NCBI RefSeq assembly: GCF_001625305.1
Contig: NW_017804387.1
Location: 1,534,236-1,598,235 of the forward strand
DNA from: Branchiostoma belcheri
Lineage: Eukaryota > Chordata > Leptocardii > Amphioxiformes > Branchiostomatidae
Length of the DNA: 64,000 nucleotides
Reading direction: 5' to 3'
Part shown: positions 37,522 to 49,235 of the stretch, one piece after another
How positions within the stretch are numbered: the stretch's first letter is position 1
Layout: every line of letters starts with the position of its first letter
Position numbers and translations under genes: made by a program
Notes under the pieces: model-generated
Database searches by the model: none
The model's input: only the letters and a program-made list of their open reading frames with translations
What the model was told of the DNA's origin: nothing

Positions 37522-40500
37522 CTGAACAAACATCCCAAATACGTTTACATCAAATTTTGACTGTAACATTGCAGCAGCTATAGAAAAACTTCTACAAGCA
37601 GAAACGATTGTTTATTTGCAGAAAGTAACTGCAGTGCAATTGCAGAACAAAATTTTGACACAATGTCATGCAATATTGCATACCACTGAGAAAAATTATT
37701 TGTACCACGCACTGACCATGGTTAACATAGACAACAGGTCCTCCACTGGTGCGTACTGGTGCAGGACTTCAGTCAAGGCTTGTACAAACCAGCTGCCATC
37801 CTGGCTGTTTCTCCAAGACACGAAACCTGTACAGGCAGAGGAAATTATAATAAGATTCTCTTTCATAAACGGTGCACACCCCAGTTTTTTCGCGACCGGT
37901 GTCCATGGTAGTCCGTGGTAAAAAAAGTGACGAAATAGTTTTGAGGCTCCAAGTTTGAGGTGATATTTCTCATAAACTGCCACGAAATATCATTAAACAT
38001 TAACAAGGCTGAAGAGTGTAAGAAATGATGATTTTGGAGTGAAAATTTCTTTTTGCACCGAACCTTACTTCAGGGTAATCCTCTGCGCTAAGTGCAATCC
38101 ATCTGTTTGATCTAGATTTTGCTCTGTGCCTTTCTAGGAGTGGATTTGCCACCCCTCGTGCTGTGGACGGTTTGAAAATTCCAGCACTAGAATTTTCTAC
38201 ATAATTTACTCAGGTATAGTCAAGGTTTGGATCTTTCTGCCAGCATCAGTCATTTCTGCCAGAAATTTTTTTCTATGGGATTATCGTACGTGAAAATTTG
38301 CAATTTTGTGCATTAATTGCCGAGTGAAACTACTAAGTACCAGCCCAGAAAAGAACAAGAAATAGTCATGCCTTCAAGTACCAGAGTTCATCAACCATGG
38401 ATTGAGGTGTTCAAAAATGTTCTTTCCTAGATGTATCGCAGAGTAGAACTCACTGTCACCTAGTACAGTAGTGGCATTATCCTTTGATAGCTTTAAACAA
38501 TGTTTAGAGTTAGATGTTTCCAGGATTAGGTGTAACATTAGTCGTTTGGTGTGATGTAGCTGCCGCAGCGCCATGCACCTGCCTGCAAAGCTGGTATGTT
38601 ACGCCGAAGGGCGGTTATACCGGCTATACAGATACAGAACCTGGTGTGTTATGCGGAAGGGCAGTTATACCGGCTATACAGATACAGAAGCTGGTGTGTT
38701 ATGCCGAAGGGCGGTTATACCGGCTATATATATATATACAGATACAGAAGCTAGTGTGTTATGCGGAAGGGTGGTTATACCGGCTATACAGATACAGAAG
38801 CTGGTGTGTTATGCGGAAGGGCAGTTATACCGGCTATACAGATACACAGAAGCTGGTGTGTTATGCCGAAGGGCGGTTATACTGGCTATACAGATACAGA
38901 TATCTAAACACACTCAGACACACTTAACATTTCTTTGTTGATCATGATCAAGATGTTGATAAAGTTGATAAAGAAACTGAAAATAACTTGTTAGCACATT
39001 ATTATCAATCCTATATGTACCTGGGACAGTGGCATAAGCCAGCAGCATGTCTGACTCTGTAGGCAGGGTGTCCCTCATAGCGTCTGTCTCCTCCAGGCCA
39101 ATGGACTCTTCCAACATCTGTCCTAACAACTCTTCTTCTGTGGGTGTGAATGGGGGTTCCGCAGAGTCTGCATCCGTCTGATCTGTACCACGGTCTATTT
39201 TGTCTGATAAAACAAAAATGTGACGTTTTTAACCTGGGATCACTCACTCACCCACTCACTTACTCACTCACTTGCTCACTCACTCACTCACTCACTCACT
39301 CACTCACACACTCACTCACTCACTCACTCACTCACTCACTCACTCACTCACTCACTCACTCACTCACTTATTCACTCACTCACTCAATCAGTCTCACTCA
39401 CTCACCCCTCACTCACTCTCTCACTAACTTACCCACTCACTCACTCACCCACTCACTCACTCACCCCTCACTCACTCACTCACTCACTCACTCACTCATC
39501 ACTCACCCACCCTCACTTTCACTTAATCACTCTCACTCACTCACTCTCACTCATTCACTGACTGACTTACTCACTCACTGCACTCACTCAGAATTTTTCA
39601 ACAAAAAAAAATCTGATCCATACATACAATGTCAGATACACAAACACAGACAGATGCAAATGAAAATTCCCTATGCACTTTGTCTTATGTGTGACAATAG
39701 TTGCCCCTTTGCCTTGTCCATTGTCAATCATTTCTAATATAAAATCATGTCATGACTCATGTGGCTGTATAGTCTATAGATTATGCCATTCTTTCTTTTT
39801 CCATAGTCTGTTTATTTTAACAGGGAAGGTTCTCATCTGTGTGTTCCTGAAGTCCATGTCACACATAGCTAAACATGGGTGGGGAAGTCCAGCAATGTTC
39901 ATGAGGCCATGTTTAGCTATGTTTAGGGTAAGTCAGAAGTAAGATCGGTAGTGTTTGGCTGGTGTTCCGCAAGCTTGGCTACTGTTAGCTGCACCAGTTG
40001 ATGTTTCAAAATGTTTGAAGATTAGAGTGTGAACAGGAGGTTGGACATGGTTGGCTGGTGTTCAAGAGTAGGTCATGATCAGCAGTGTTTGGGGCATGTT
40101 TAGGGATCAAATTTGGCTCATTTTTAACTCAAAGTCGATTTGATTTGTATTTCTATTAAGGTTCTGAATGTGTGACGGGATACCAACCTTGGTTGGCTGG
40201 TGTTCGGGGGAAGGTTCTTAAAATGTGAAAGGGGCTTCAGCCAACCTTGGTTCAAGCTAGTGTTCGGGGGAAGGTTCTGAATGTGTGATAGGGGCTTCTG
40301 CCAACCTAGATTGGTTGGTGTTCGGAGAAAAGATTTTTAAAATGTGTGAAAGGGGCTTCAGCCAACCTTGTTTCAAGCTAGTGTTTGGGGGAAGGTTCTG
40401 AATGTGTGATAGGGAAAATGACATACAACGTACAGTATCATGTAGAGTTCCCAGTCCGTACTATTATCTATAGATGGTGGCTATATTAGTACGACCTCAT

Positions 40501-43500
40501 TCCACATGACAAAATGTCCTTTAACAGGGCACACTAGTACTTAACTTATCATTCAGAATCACAAATTCTCACCACGAACAGAACAAAAAGAGGGTGATAA
40601 TCACTAGTAGAGGGATAAAACTCTTTGAGTACTCTAGCGGACAACTGAGAAAACAGCAGATCTCTTTGGATTAGGCATTGTTCTCCTAAATTCAGATCTC
40701 TTGCATATACTCTTACAAGTCTCTTTTTTGAAACTGTAAATTTCTTACATAATTTTCCATTGTTTAAAAAGTCTCTTTCAAAATCACCTGTGAAAACATG
40801 GCTGCTATGTTGTTGTTTTTATGTTATTGTTAGGGTTAGACACTAATCCCCATATCTATTGTTCTACCTTAGGTGTCAAGAAGGAATCTACAGCAGTTCT
40901 CTTTGGAGTCTCTTCTAATGGGGACAGAGCTCTCCCAGCTCTCTTTTGGTCTTGTCGTTTATGATGAGATCTCAATTGTCTGCTATAGTACTCAAAGAGA
41001 TTTATCCCTCTACTACTGAATGTTGAAATCTTCATAGTTAGTAGAAATTCTTTGATCAGTAGCTGTATTTTTGTGAGGTAGATCACGTACATGTACCTCC
41101 AGATTTTCGGTGTGGACTGTACACCTTGATCACGGAATGACCTAGTCTCGCGAGAACACGAGACTAGGTCGAGACTTGTGTGGATCTTCTGACCTCCCCC
41201 GCCTCCTTGTGGAGTAGGGGTAGGTAGGACTTGGGCAGCTCCCAACCTTCATTTCGATTCATCCCGGCACGTTCCAACTGGATGTGTACCACTTCCTTAA
41301 TCTTTCTAGTATGTGCCTTCCGGGATTCCTGGTCTATGATGTACACAAGTCTCGACCTAGTCTCATGTTTTTGCGAGACTAGGTCATTCTGTGATCAAGG
41401 TGTACAGTCGACACCAAAAATTTGGAGGTACGTAATCAACCTTACAAAAATACAGTCACTGATCGAAGAATTTCTACTAGCTGTTAATTCTATGTAACTG
41501 ATGAACCTCTTCAATGAAATCTTCATGGATTTGACAGAAATACATATCAGATGGCCATACCTCCTCTGCAAGCTTGCAGGAAGAACAGCTTTGGTTTGCC
41601 GACTAAAGTCTTGCAGTAACGGTTGTTGAAGAAGGCAGTTATTTCCTTGACTGGCAGGAGTTGTCCATCTGTGCCGTAGATCTGCCCTTCTACTCCATGA
41701 CTGAGGATGGTCAGGATGAAACAGTCATAGCTGCCGTGGTCCACTTGAGAATAATGCTGTAACAGGTGACGGATTTCCTGAAATAAGTTTAAATACTTGT
41801 ATGTTAATATTGTGTATCTGTGAAAGTCAAAAACTTACAAACTCTGATTTGTAACAGTAAATTTTGTCTTGTTCACCAGAGCACCAGTAAGTGCGGGTAT
41901 GCTGAAAAAGGTTTTCAATCTGACAACAATTGGCTTAAATGTGGAGACAAATTTTACTTATTTGTTTATTACAACTTTCCATCTACATGGAAGGCATCCT
42001 TTCTTCCTCCATTCACTACCTCTTACTGTATAGGAGGAATTTCCATGCTGAAAGCTTCTTTCCTAGAACATCACTATGGAATAAGCTACCATGTGATTGT
42101 TTCCCATATGAACCTTAAACTTTTCAAGTCTAAAGTCAACAAACCTCACTGGCTGTACAGTAACACAAAACATTTTGAGTGGTGTCATAATAGCATTGTT
42201 TTGTGGTGAACCATGAAATAAATAATAAAAAAAAAATCTGACCCAAACAACAATTCACTAACCAACCAAGCATTTTAACATACACAATGCTTTGAACAAT
42301 GAATATGCTACAATATACGATTGTTTATGTCCTTGGTCCTCTTTTCCATTCAATGATTAGTTGTTAAAAACATTACTAAAGTCATATCTCAAGTCATCCG
42401 TGAGAGGAGACTCTGTTTTCCTGGACAGTCTTGGAGGAGTAAGGAAGAGATTGTTAGTGACGTCCTTCTCTTGGCACCCAAACATGGGAATGCCAGTGTA
42501 GGCAGACCCTGCACAACCTACATACACCAACTATGTGAGGATGCGGGCTGCAGACCGGAAGACCTGCCAAGGGCCATGGAGGATAGGGAGGGCTGGCGGA
42601 AAAGAGGCACGAGCATCTGTGAAACTCTCACGACCAGATAAATGATGAAAAACATTACACCAATCTCACTGAGATGTTCCCATGTTGTTACGCAAACTTA
42701 CCGCTACTGATTTGTTGGGTTCCACTTTCACATCAAAGTTGAGGAAAGTGAAGAGTCTTGTGAGGTTGCTACAGTCCACATCTGTGCCTGTTCTAGTGTT
42801 CAGTCTGCCGCTGAAGGTCTTGTTGTTGATGATTAGAGCTATGCCTCGAGGTTGAGCAGTCATTGTGTACACCTGTAATTAGATCAAGTATTTTCCTTAG
42901 TAGTAAAATATAAATATAATACGTTAAAGGCAGTACAACAGGATTTTCAAAGTCAATTTTCTGGTACTAAGTTGAACCAATCCTATCCTATACATTGTAG
43001 CATACTAATATCAGTGAGGAAAATGCACTGTTGCTTGTTTTGTATCATAGGCTGGTTATACCTAATAATGCATTGGTGCTAGCAAAAAATAAAGGGACTC
43101 TATTTACATACTAGTAGCTTGTTTTGGGGGCTATTTCAAATGCTTAAAGTATGAGATGATGATGTGAATGTGCTAAGAAATGGCAGGAAATGTCAACAAT
43201 ATCTGACAGATTTCCTCAGAAGTGTTTTTGGCTTTGAACCCTCTCTTAACTACAATAGAAAGTTACAGAGATGGCCAGAAAAAGAGAATCTCCAGGATTC
43301 TTATAAGTTGTGGGGTTAGTATTTGCAGGACATCAAGTGATGTAAAGCCTGTATATTAGCTTAGAAGCCAACAATCACATTCTGAATTCACATTTACTAA
43401 AATCTCTTTGTGGACCAAAAGTTTCATAGTACACACACAGAAGGACACTTTACAGTGCTTATATGTACCTTAAACATTACAATTTAAGCTAAGCCTTCAC

Positions 43501-46500
43501 TTTCATCATTCTTACTTTAAATGGCTTAAAAGCTGCTTAAATGAGTGCCACTCACTATTTATATAGCTATACAGACAAATATAAAGGTAGCTTAAATGTA
43601 ATATTCATTTGAAAAGCATACATAACATTCACTTAAAGTAACTTAATAAAGAGTGCCAAAACAGAACCTTTAAACAAGCATTAAAGGGGTTACTCGGTTG
43701 AGTTAAGGCGGCCTAGGCTGATATTCATGTTCGAGTTCGGGCGTGTGCCTGCACGATGGCCACAGACATGTTTCGAACCCGAATCATGTTCCACCATGTT
43801 CGCGTAGAACGAGTGTTCGAATTCTGGGTTACCGGCGGTCATTTGTATGTTTACCCTGTAAACCCGCATTGTTACGCATTTTATTCACGGAGTATGACTT
43901 AAACGGCTTTACGCACAACTGAAAACAACATAATTGATCTTTAAAGTAATCCATTACGTATTATCACTTTCTAATTAAATTTGTCCGAGGCTATTTTGCA
44001 TATATTTGGATGTTTTCTTACTGGGGCGATTTTTCAAACCAAAAATGCCAAAAATGGCTGTTTCTTGTGATTTTGACCCAAAACTAAAACAAATACCCAT
44101 TTTAAACAAAGTAGCCTCGGACAGAAATAACCTGTATGAGGTTGGCTTTCATCTTGTAAAATATAACGATGGATGGTGTTATTACCGCCTGCGCGTAAAT
44201 TCATGAAATAAACGGTTATTTTTTTAGCCAAAATGTGTATTTCTAACCCCAAATCCAAGTGTAGAAAACTGACAGAAGTACCTTTTATTCAATGCGTTTT
44301 ATGTACAACTAAAATTGTGTGAAGTTTCATCGCGGTGTGACCAAGCTATCAAAAGTTACAGGCATATGTATAGAATACTACTTTCCCATAATCCTAGGCC
44401 GCCTTAACCCAACCGAGTATAGTTAATGAGCACATTTTGTGATGGTTGGATGTGTTGCTTACCCTTGTTGGGTCACTTGGCTGTGGTCCTCTTGAGGGAT
44501 ATGCATCTAGTTTGTCTGACAAAGAAAACAACAGACATCATTGCTACATCAGATTGTCATATGAATTATTATTCAGTAACAGGTCACTACATCCTGATGG
44601 AGAAAGCTGACTTGTTGGAAACATGTTGGTGAAAAAAGAAAACTTGGAAAAGAAGTCATGAATTTTTGCTAAGGCCACACCAATTTAATTTCTTGGTTAA
44701 CGGATTTTTCTAGAAAAATAATGGAACGGGCTGGCGAAAGAAAGAAATAAAAATTAAAACAGGCCTAGGCATCCTATTATGGCCCAAAATGGTACGATAG
44801 GAGCCATGAAGTCAACACACCAGGCTGGTTCAAAATTTAAACAATGAATTTTGAACTTTTAATGATACCATTGCATTGAAAGATGGAATAACTGTAACAA
44901 CTAGCAGGAAGAAAAGGACTGTTTTCAACTGTTCAGGGCTAAATATGAGCAGTTTGCAGTTGATTCTGAATTTTTTTTTTTATTTGCAAATCAGAAAAAA
45001 AACTAGAAAGGCCAATATTTGCTTTGGAGCAAATACAGCGATGGGTTCACCACATTTTACGACATGGCAGGGAAAGAATGAGAAACACAAGGGAAAACTA
45101 GAAAGGCCGACATTTGCTTGGGAGCAAATACAGCATATTTCAGTCCATCTCCCTCCCATGGAAAAGTGGACTATTCCAAACTAACCCCAGTGCAAAACTG
45201 GCAAAGGTTCTCAAATAAATGAATTAAATAGTAGCTATATAATATGAGAACAAAGATGCAACAACAAGTACTTTGAATCTCGAAAGCTTTACTAATCTTA
45301 TTACAGGTACGCAAAAACTAACAATGATGAGATTTGATACATTTTGAAGGTCTTAGGCACATAAAATTGAATGTGTGGGTCATTACGCACCACTTAGGTG
45401 CAATGTGACCTCAGGTAACCCGCAATGGAACACGTGTTCCATGGATGGAACCGGCCATTCTTTAGATAGAACATGGAACGGGTACAGCACTTTTGGCCCT
45501 TTTTTTGCTGAAAATAGCCATTAAAGACCCCCAAATGAGTCATTTGGAAGTGGTGTATGCCAAATACATGACTGCTATTCTGTAGACACATGTTCAAGGT
45601 ACCCTTATACCGAATTTCAGATCATTTGGTTGTAAAACCAGGGCTCAGGATCCAAAAATCCATTTTTTGGCGAAAAATGCCCCAAAAAACCTTCTTAAAA
45701 ATTTTTCAAAGGCATGTATCAAAAAATTGAAAAAAACGCCTGGGGGTATTGGCCCACTCTACCTCCATGCCAAATTTCAAGTCATTTGGCTGAATGATGG
45801 CGGAGTTGAATCCCTCTGACTGTTTGGCAGGAGGAGAAGAAGAAACATGAGAGAACACAATATATTTCATCCATACCATGGTATGGACTGAAATATAACA
45901 ATGATTTACATTGATATAACTATAATATGAAGTAACATACAACTAAAACAACAGTTGGATAGCTATTCCCTACTTTATTGGTTAGGATTTTTAATTGCAT
46001 AATGCAAACTGTTGATTTTCAAAATAAATAAAAAAACGTTCATGCCCCGCATTCCAATGCTGGAGCAGAAAAGCTTGAAATACCTACCAAAACGCTTGAA
46101 TAAAGACATACTGTCAGTATGGAAATGCTCTGTGCAGGTGTTAATCAAGTTAAATCCCAACAGCCAATCAGCAAGAAATGCTCTGTGCAGGTGGAAATGC
46201 TCTGTGCAGGTGTTAATCAAGTTAAATCCCAACAGCCAATCAGCAAGAAGTATAGAGGAAAGCTGCATGCCTATTGGTTGATGCCCTGCATTCCATTGTG
46301 ATGACTCATGCCCAGACGTGGTAAACACGGCACACTAACACAGTAATACATTTGCTATAACACAGCCAAAAAACTCAAATAAAACCATTCTAAAAGCCTG
46401 TATCACAAAAATTTAAAAAACGCCTAGGGGTATTTGCCCACTGTACCTCCATACCAAATTTCAGGACCTTAGGCCCTAAAATGAAGAAACTGAATCCATT

Positions 46501-49075
46501 TAAAAAATGGCAGGAGAAGGAGGAGAAGAAGAAGAAACATCAGACTAGAAAGGCCAATATTTGCTTTGGAGCAAATATAGCGATGGGTTCACCACATTTT
46601 ACGACATGGCAGGGAAAGAATGAGAAACACAAGGGAAAACAATGATTTACATTGATATAACTATAATATGAAGTAACATACAACTAAAACAACAGTTGGA
46701 TAGCTATTCCCTACTTTATTGGTTAGGATTTTTAATTTGCATAATGCAAACTGTTGATTTTACTAAAAAAAAAAAAACGTTACATGCCCCGCATTCCAAT
46801 GCTGGAGCAGAAAAGCTTGAAATACCTACCAAAACACTTGAATAAAGACATACTGTCAGTATGGAAATGCTCTGTGCAGGTGTTAATCAAGTTAAATCCC
46901 AACAGCCAATCAGCAAGAAATGCTCTGTGCAGGTGGAAATGCTCTATGCAGGTGTTAATCAAGTTAAATCCCAACAGCCAATCAGCAAGAAGTATAGAGG
47001 AAAGCTGCATGCCTATTGGTTGATGCCCTGCATTCCATTGTGATGACTCATGCCCAAACGTGGTAAACAAGGCACACTAACACAGTAATACATTTGCTAT
47101 AACACAGCCAAAAAACTCAAATAAAACCATTCTAAAAGCCTGTATCACAATAATTTAAAAAACGCCTAGGGGTATTTGCCCACTGTACCTCCATACCAAA
47201 TTTCAGGACCTTGGGCCCTAAAATGAAGAAGCTGAATCCATTTAAAAAATGGCAGGAGAAGGAGGAGAAGGAGAAGGAGGAGAAGAAACATCAGAAAAAG
47301 CAATATGGGTTCACCACCACTTCGTGGTGTGGTGAACCCATAAAAAAGCAATATGGGTTCACCACCACTTTGTGGTGAACCCATAATGAAGCGGGCGAAT
47401 CCGTTAACCAAGAAATTAAATTGGTGTGGCCTAAGTGTCAGTTTAGAAAGTGTTGGGTCAGGGAAAACTGTAGAAGCAACAAGCAAAGGAAAAACAGATC
47501 TTGGATACTAAAATTGTGCCACAGCTTGGTCCTGTGAGTTTGAATTAGGAGAGTAGGGGCCTGGATACATGTTTGTCATTTTACAAATATTACATAATAC
47601 AGAAAATGCAAATTGAGTTTGTATAGGCATTCAGAATTTCTCCAAGGGACATCCCTTTTTTCCACAACTGTTCTAAGCCGAGTCTAACTAATTCTAATCC
47701 GAGTGGGATATATATTCTTCTTCATTTTGTTGACCAGTGTTTGCATGGGGGTTTAAAGACACCTTTCAGTTTCAAATTGTTTGTTTGTTTATTTAGGAAG
47801 CTCCCATTAGTGACAATACATCACTATTCTTCTTGGAGTCCTTTACATAAAACACATTAACTATTATTTACATAGTATTACACGTTTAACTGCTGTCAAG
47901 AAAACTTATCTATCAACATAGTAATTTACACATTAAGCATCAATTATTACCTCAATTAATATTACATCATACAGTTAACCAAAAAAAACAATTATGTACT
48001 AGATGTCTGAGAGGTCAGAGGTCATGAATTTCTACAAAATATATTCAGTCACCAGGTAACAAGTCTGCATTCCTCACCTGATGGTTGTTGAGGAACTGTG
48101 ATTGGTTCTCTGCTCCCTGTTCCCTTTAGACCACTCCGCAGAAGGTCTGCAAGGTCCGTCTGTTCCGCTTCATCTAGAGCTTCTACAAAACTCTGGAACG
48201 CATGTTTTCCTCTTCCTGGGAGGTCTCTTAACAAGGCATTACACTGGTCAAACCTGGTCCCAGCAGCCTGGACATGATAGAAACAATAGAAACTCTTAAT
48301 AAGGCATTACACTGGTCAAATCTCAGCAGTTTGGACATTGCAACAACTAAAACTTACTAAAAGGAGTGGTCAAACATAAAACACATTTAGTTTTTAGCAC
48401 CAAACCAATAAGCTGAAAGTTTGATCAATGTATCAAGAGTAGAAAACCTATGACAAAATATACCAGTTAATTCTTTAAAACAATATAATAATAGTGTGAA
48501 TATGGTGTGATAAAGCCTTGGCAGTTGCTATAACCACTGGATTAAGCCACCAAGTGAGCGCAGCGTGGTTATAGCAACTCGGGGTGTATGTCTGAACTTG
48601 CCATTTTATATCAGTCGAATGCTACCACAATGCCAACCGACACCACATTGGTGTCCATCGGACACCTTCCTCAGAGCTTCATTTTGTTTCTCGACCCTAC
48701 ATGTAACGAATGTAGATGTAAGCAAGGCGGGAAAGTTTTTTGTGGTTGTCAAAAAAAAAATTCCTTTATCCTGAACACTGTGTCAGGCCTAGTATGTACC
48801 TGGATAGATTCACCAAAAAAGGGGCTAGGGTCGGCGGGTTTTTCTAGGATCGGTAGGGAAACAGGAAACACAACATTTTTTTTCCCAGGCCTCAGTGGTG
48901 TATACGGCGGCGTGCCATGAATTAATGCACCTTCTAGGCTTACCTCTATCTCCTCTATCATGTCATCATTGAAGACCTTCTTCTCCACCAGGATGGGGTA
49001 CAAAAATTTGGGCTTCATGTCCTTGGCTAACCTGACTCGGTTTTCTATCAGGATCTGTCTGTGATGATCCTCCAT
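37414..49075 (-). CDS. CARD-containing caspase (caspase-2/9-type initiator), 8 coding exons
   Basis: Cysteine protease of apoptosis or innate signalling, cytosolic. Joined coding length 1164 nt, about 387 residues, all phases matching. An N-terminal CARD over exons 1-2 starts MEDHHRQILIENRVRLAKDM, close to caspase-2-type CARDs. A short linker exon follows, then p20: RTGTDVD with the substrate-binding Arg, catalytic His209 in LSHG, and catalytic Cys252 in QACRGD. The inter-subunit linker is Asp-rich. In p10, LLAYATVPG and FVSWRNSQDGSWF line the substrate pocket, and the chain ends KLFFNPGQ. QACRG rather than QACGG argues against a strict caspase-9 orthologue. All motifs needed for activity are visible. 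Introns hold a Penelope-like fragment, LINE tails and MITEs. Start: the first Met of the CARD; an ATG six codons upstream would lie before the presumed acceptor. Confidence 0.93.
37717..37826 (-). CDS. Caspase exon 7: p10 substrate-pocket exon
   Basis: 110 nt, phase 1 in, phase 0 out. FVSWRNSQDGSWFVQAL carries the conserved S-W-R and G-S-W-F pocket residues; then EDLLSMLTM. Donor GTCAGT, acceptor CTGTACAG. Confidence 0.95.
37840..38170. repeat. Interspersed repeat, copy 1 of 2
   Basis: Shares order and motifs (TTTCTCATAA-CTGC, AGTGTAAGAA, GGTGAAAATT-like) with 61690-61930. Non-coding, family unknown. Lies in caspase intron 6. Confidence 0.5.
38340..38905 (+). mobile_element. LINE tail whose 3' end is expanded into a ~50-bp tandem array
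   Basis: 38340-38590 matches the LINE tail at 20690-20930 (CGCAGAGT-GAACTC-CTGTCAC, GATAGCTTTAAACA-TGT). From 38588 to about 38900 the terminal GCTGGTGTGTTATGCCGAAG through CGGCTATACAGATACA unit is repeated six times. Lies in caspase intron 6. Confidence 0.8.
39021..39203 (-). CDS. Caspase exon 6: p20/p10 linker and p10 start
   Basis: 183 nt, phase 1-1. Completes QACRGD, then KIDRGTDQTDADSAEPPF, an acidic linker with several Asp that could be processing sites, then LPTESDMLLAYATVP, the start of p10. Confidence 0.93.
39237..39595. repeat. (CACT)n satellite
   Basis: About 350 bp of CACT/CACC repeats with sparse variants, just upstream (on the gene's strand) of caspase exon 6. Ser-Leu-Thr-His frames are artefacts. 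Confidence 0.95.
39840..40430. repeat. Tandem array of CCCCTGTCACA-MITE pieces
   Basis: Repeated blocks with TTGGCTGGTGTTCGGGGGAA, GGTTCTGAATGTGTGATAGG and GGCTTCAGCCAACCTTG-like parts, four to five times. Related to 14086-14345 and 33714-34093. Possibly tandem integration or local expansion. Confidence 0.65.
40600..41490 (-). mobile_element. Penelope-like fragment in nested inverted repeats
   Basis: Arms of ~140 bp (41035-41175 and 41345-41485) are inverted copies flanking a loop whose minus strand reads RKAHTRKIKEVVHIQLERAG then MNRNEGWELPKSYLPLL. The E-x-I/V-H-I and NR-x-x-G-x-ELP motifs match the C-terminal endonuclease region of Penelope-like retroelements. A second inverted pair (40602-40648 and 40969-41015) lies beside it. 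Truncated. Located in caspase intron 5. Confidence 0.7.
41561..41777 (-). CDS. Caspase exon 5: catalytic His and Cys
   Basis: 217 nt, phase 0 in, phase 1 out. CFILTILSHGVEG holds His209; KPKLFFLQACRG holds Cys252. Donor GTATGG follows directly after the active-site codons, so reading into the intron would truncate p20. Confidence 0.97.
42398..42642 (+). mobile_element. LINE C-terminal fragment in caspase intron 4
   Basis: Plus-strand reading IRERRLCFPGQSWRSKEEIV, then PKHGNASVGRPCTTYIHQLC and MEDREGWRKR, typical of the end of RTE/CR1-like LINE proteins (RRL-x-F-x-GH-x-x-R; GRP; M-x-DR-x-x-W). Opposite in strand to the host gene. Confidence 0.85.
42702..42872 (-). CDS. Caspase exon 4: p20 N-terminal part
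   Basis: 171 nt, phase 0-0, 57 residues: PRGIALIINNKTFSGRLNTR then TGTDVDCSNLTRLFTFLNFD. PRG-x-A-L-I-I-N and R-x-G-T-D-V-D are conserved caspase p20 motifs. Confidence 0.95.
43691..44419. mobile_element. TACTCGGTTG-ended DNA element in caspase intron 3
   Basis: Left end TACTCGGTTGAGTTAAGGCG and right end CGCCTTAACCCAACCGAGTA are inverted, continuing into GCCTAGG on both sides: about 27 bp of terminal inverted repeat. About 730 bp, no transposase. Ends 44 bp from the 53-nt caspase exon. Confidence 0.8.
44463..44515 (-). CDS. Caspase exon 3: 53-nt linker micro-exon
   Basis: Phase 1 in, phase 0 out: DKLDAYPSRGPQPSDPTR joins CARD to p20. Acceptor TTTCTTTGTCAG, donor GTAAGC. It is the only stretch in the 5.2-kb gap that fits both phases, which is why I accept it. 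Confidence 0.8.
44673..47431. mobile_element. GGCC-ended MITE-like element, 2.76 kb, loaded with nested and duplicated repeats
   Basis: Ends GGCCACACCAATTTAATTTC and the inverse, each flanked by TAA (44670-44672, 47432-47434). Inside sits the inverse of the 23745-25720 repeat, with ~742-bp tandem duplication (46012-46560 versus 46754-47300) and an internal ~60-bp duplication (GCTCTGTGCAGGTGTTAATC). Lies in caspase intron 2. Confidence 0.75.
47770..48000. repeat. Interspersed repeat starting with (GTTT)n, copy 2
   Basis: Same strand and motif order as 10820-11090 (GTTTGTTTATTTAGGAAGCT, ACTATTCTTCTTGGAGTCC, CATCAATTATTACCTCAATT). Non-coding. Confidence 0.6.
48078..48267 (-). CDS. Caspase exon 2: CARD second half
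   Basis: 190 nt, phase 0 in, phase 1 out. RFDQCNALLRDLPGRGKHAF then EALDEAEQTDLADLL, the helix 4-6 region of a CARD with the R-G-x-x-A-F box. Acceptor CATGTCCAG, donor GTGAGG. Confidence 0.95.
48944..49075 (-). CDS. Caspase exon 1 (coding): CARD first half
   Basis: 132 nt from ATG: MEDHHRQILIENRVRLAKDM then YPILVEKKVFNDDMIEEIE; helices 1-3 of the CARD. Donor GTAAGC, phase 0. The sequence TACTACAG just before the ATG may be an acceptor, so an upstream non-coding exon is likely. Confidence 0.92.
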
Positions 49076-49235
49076 CCTGTAGTACAGTAACATGTAACGT
49101 TACAATAGTCAAACACAGGGGACTGAAGGAAAACCTGTTTTGTCAGTCAAGACATATATGGTGGTTTTCTTAGGCATTAAGGAGAAAATGTCATATCTTA
49201 AAAGTTCATCTGTACATGTGTTGGTAGAAATCATT

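Noticed and set aside
34358-39600. CRISPR-like array
   Set aside because: Repeats are contiguous simple or minisatellite units without unique spacers; the DNA is eukaryotic.
39150-39737. 195-codon Ser-Leu-Thr-His frame
   Set aside because: Read-through of the CACT satellite.
40960-40990. TATGATGAG as a possible hammerhead ribozyme core near the Penelope-like fragment
   Set aside because: The core lacks the required C before TGATGAG and I could not place the GAAA and cleavage-site strands, so it does not meet the motif.
37414-49075. Caspase as a pseudogene because introns hold many repeats
   Set aside because: Reading frame is intact over eight exons, both catalytic residues and pocket residues are present and splice sites are good.
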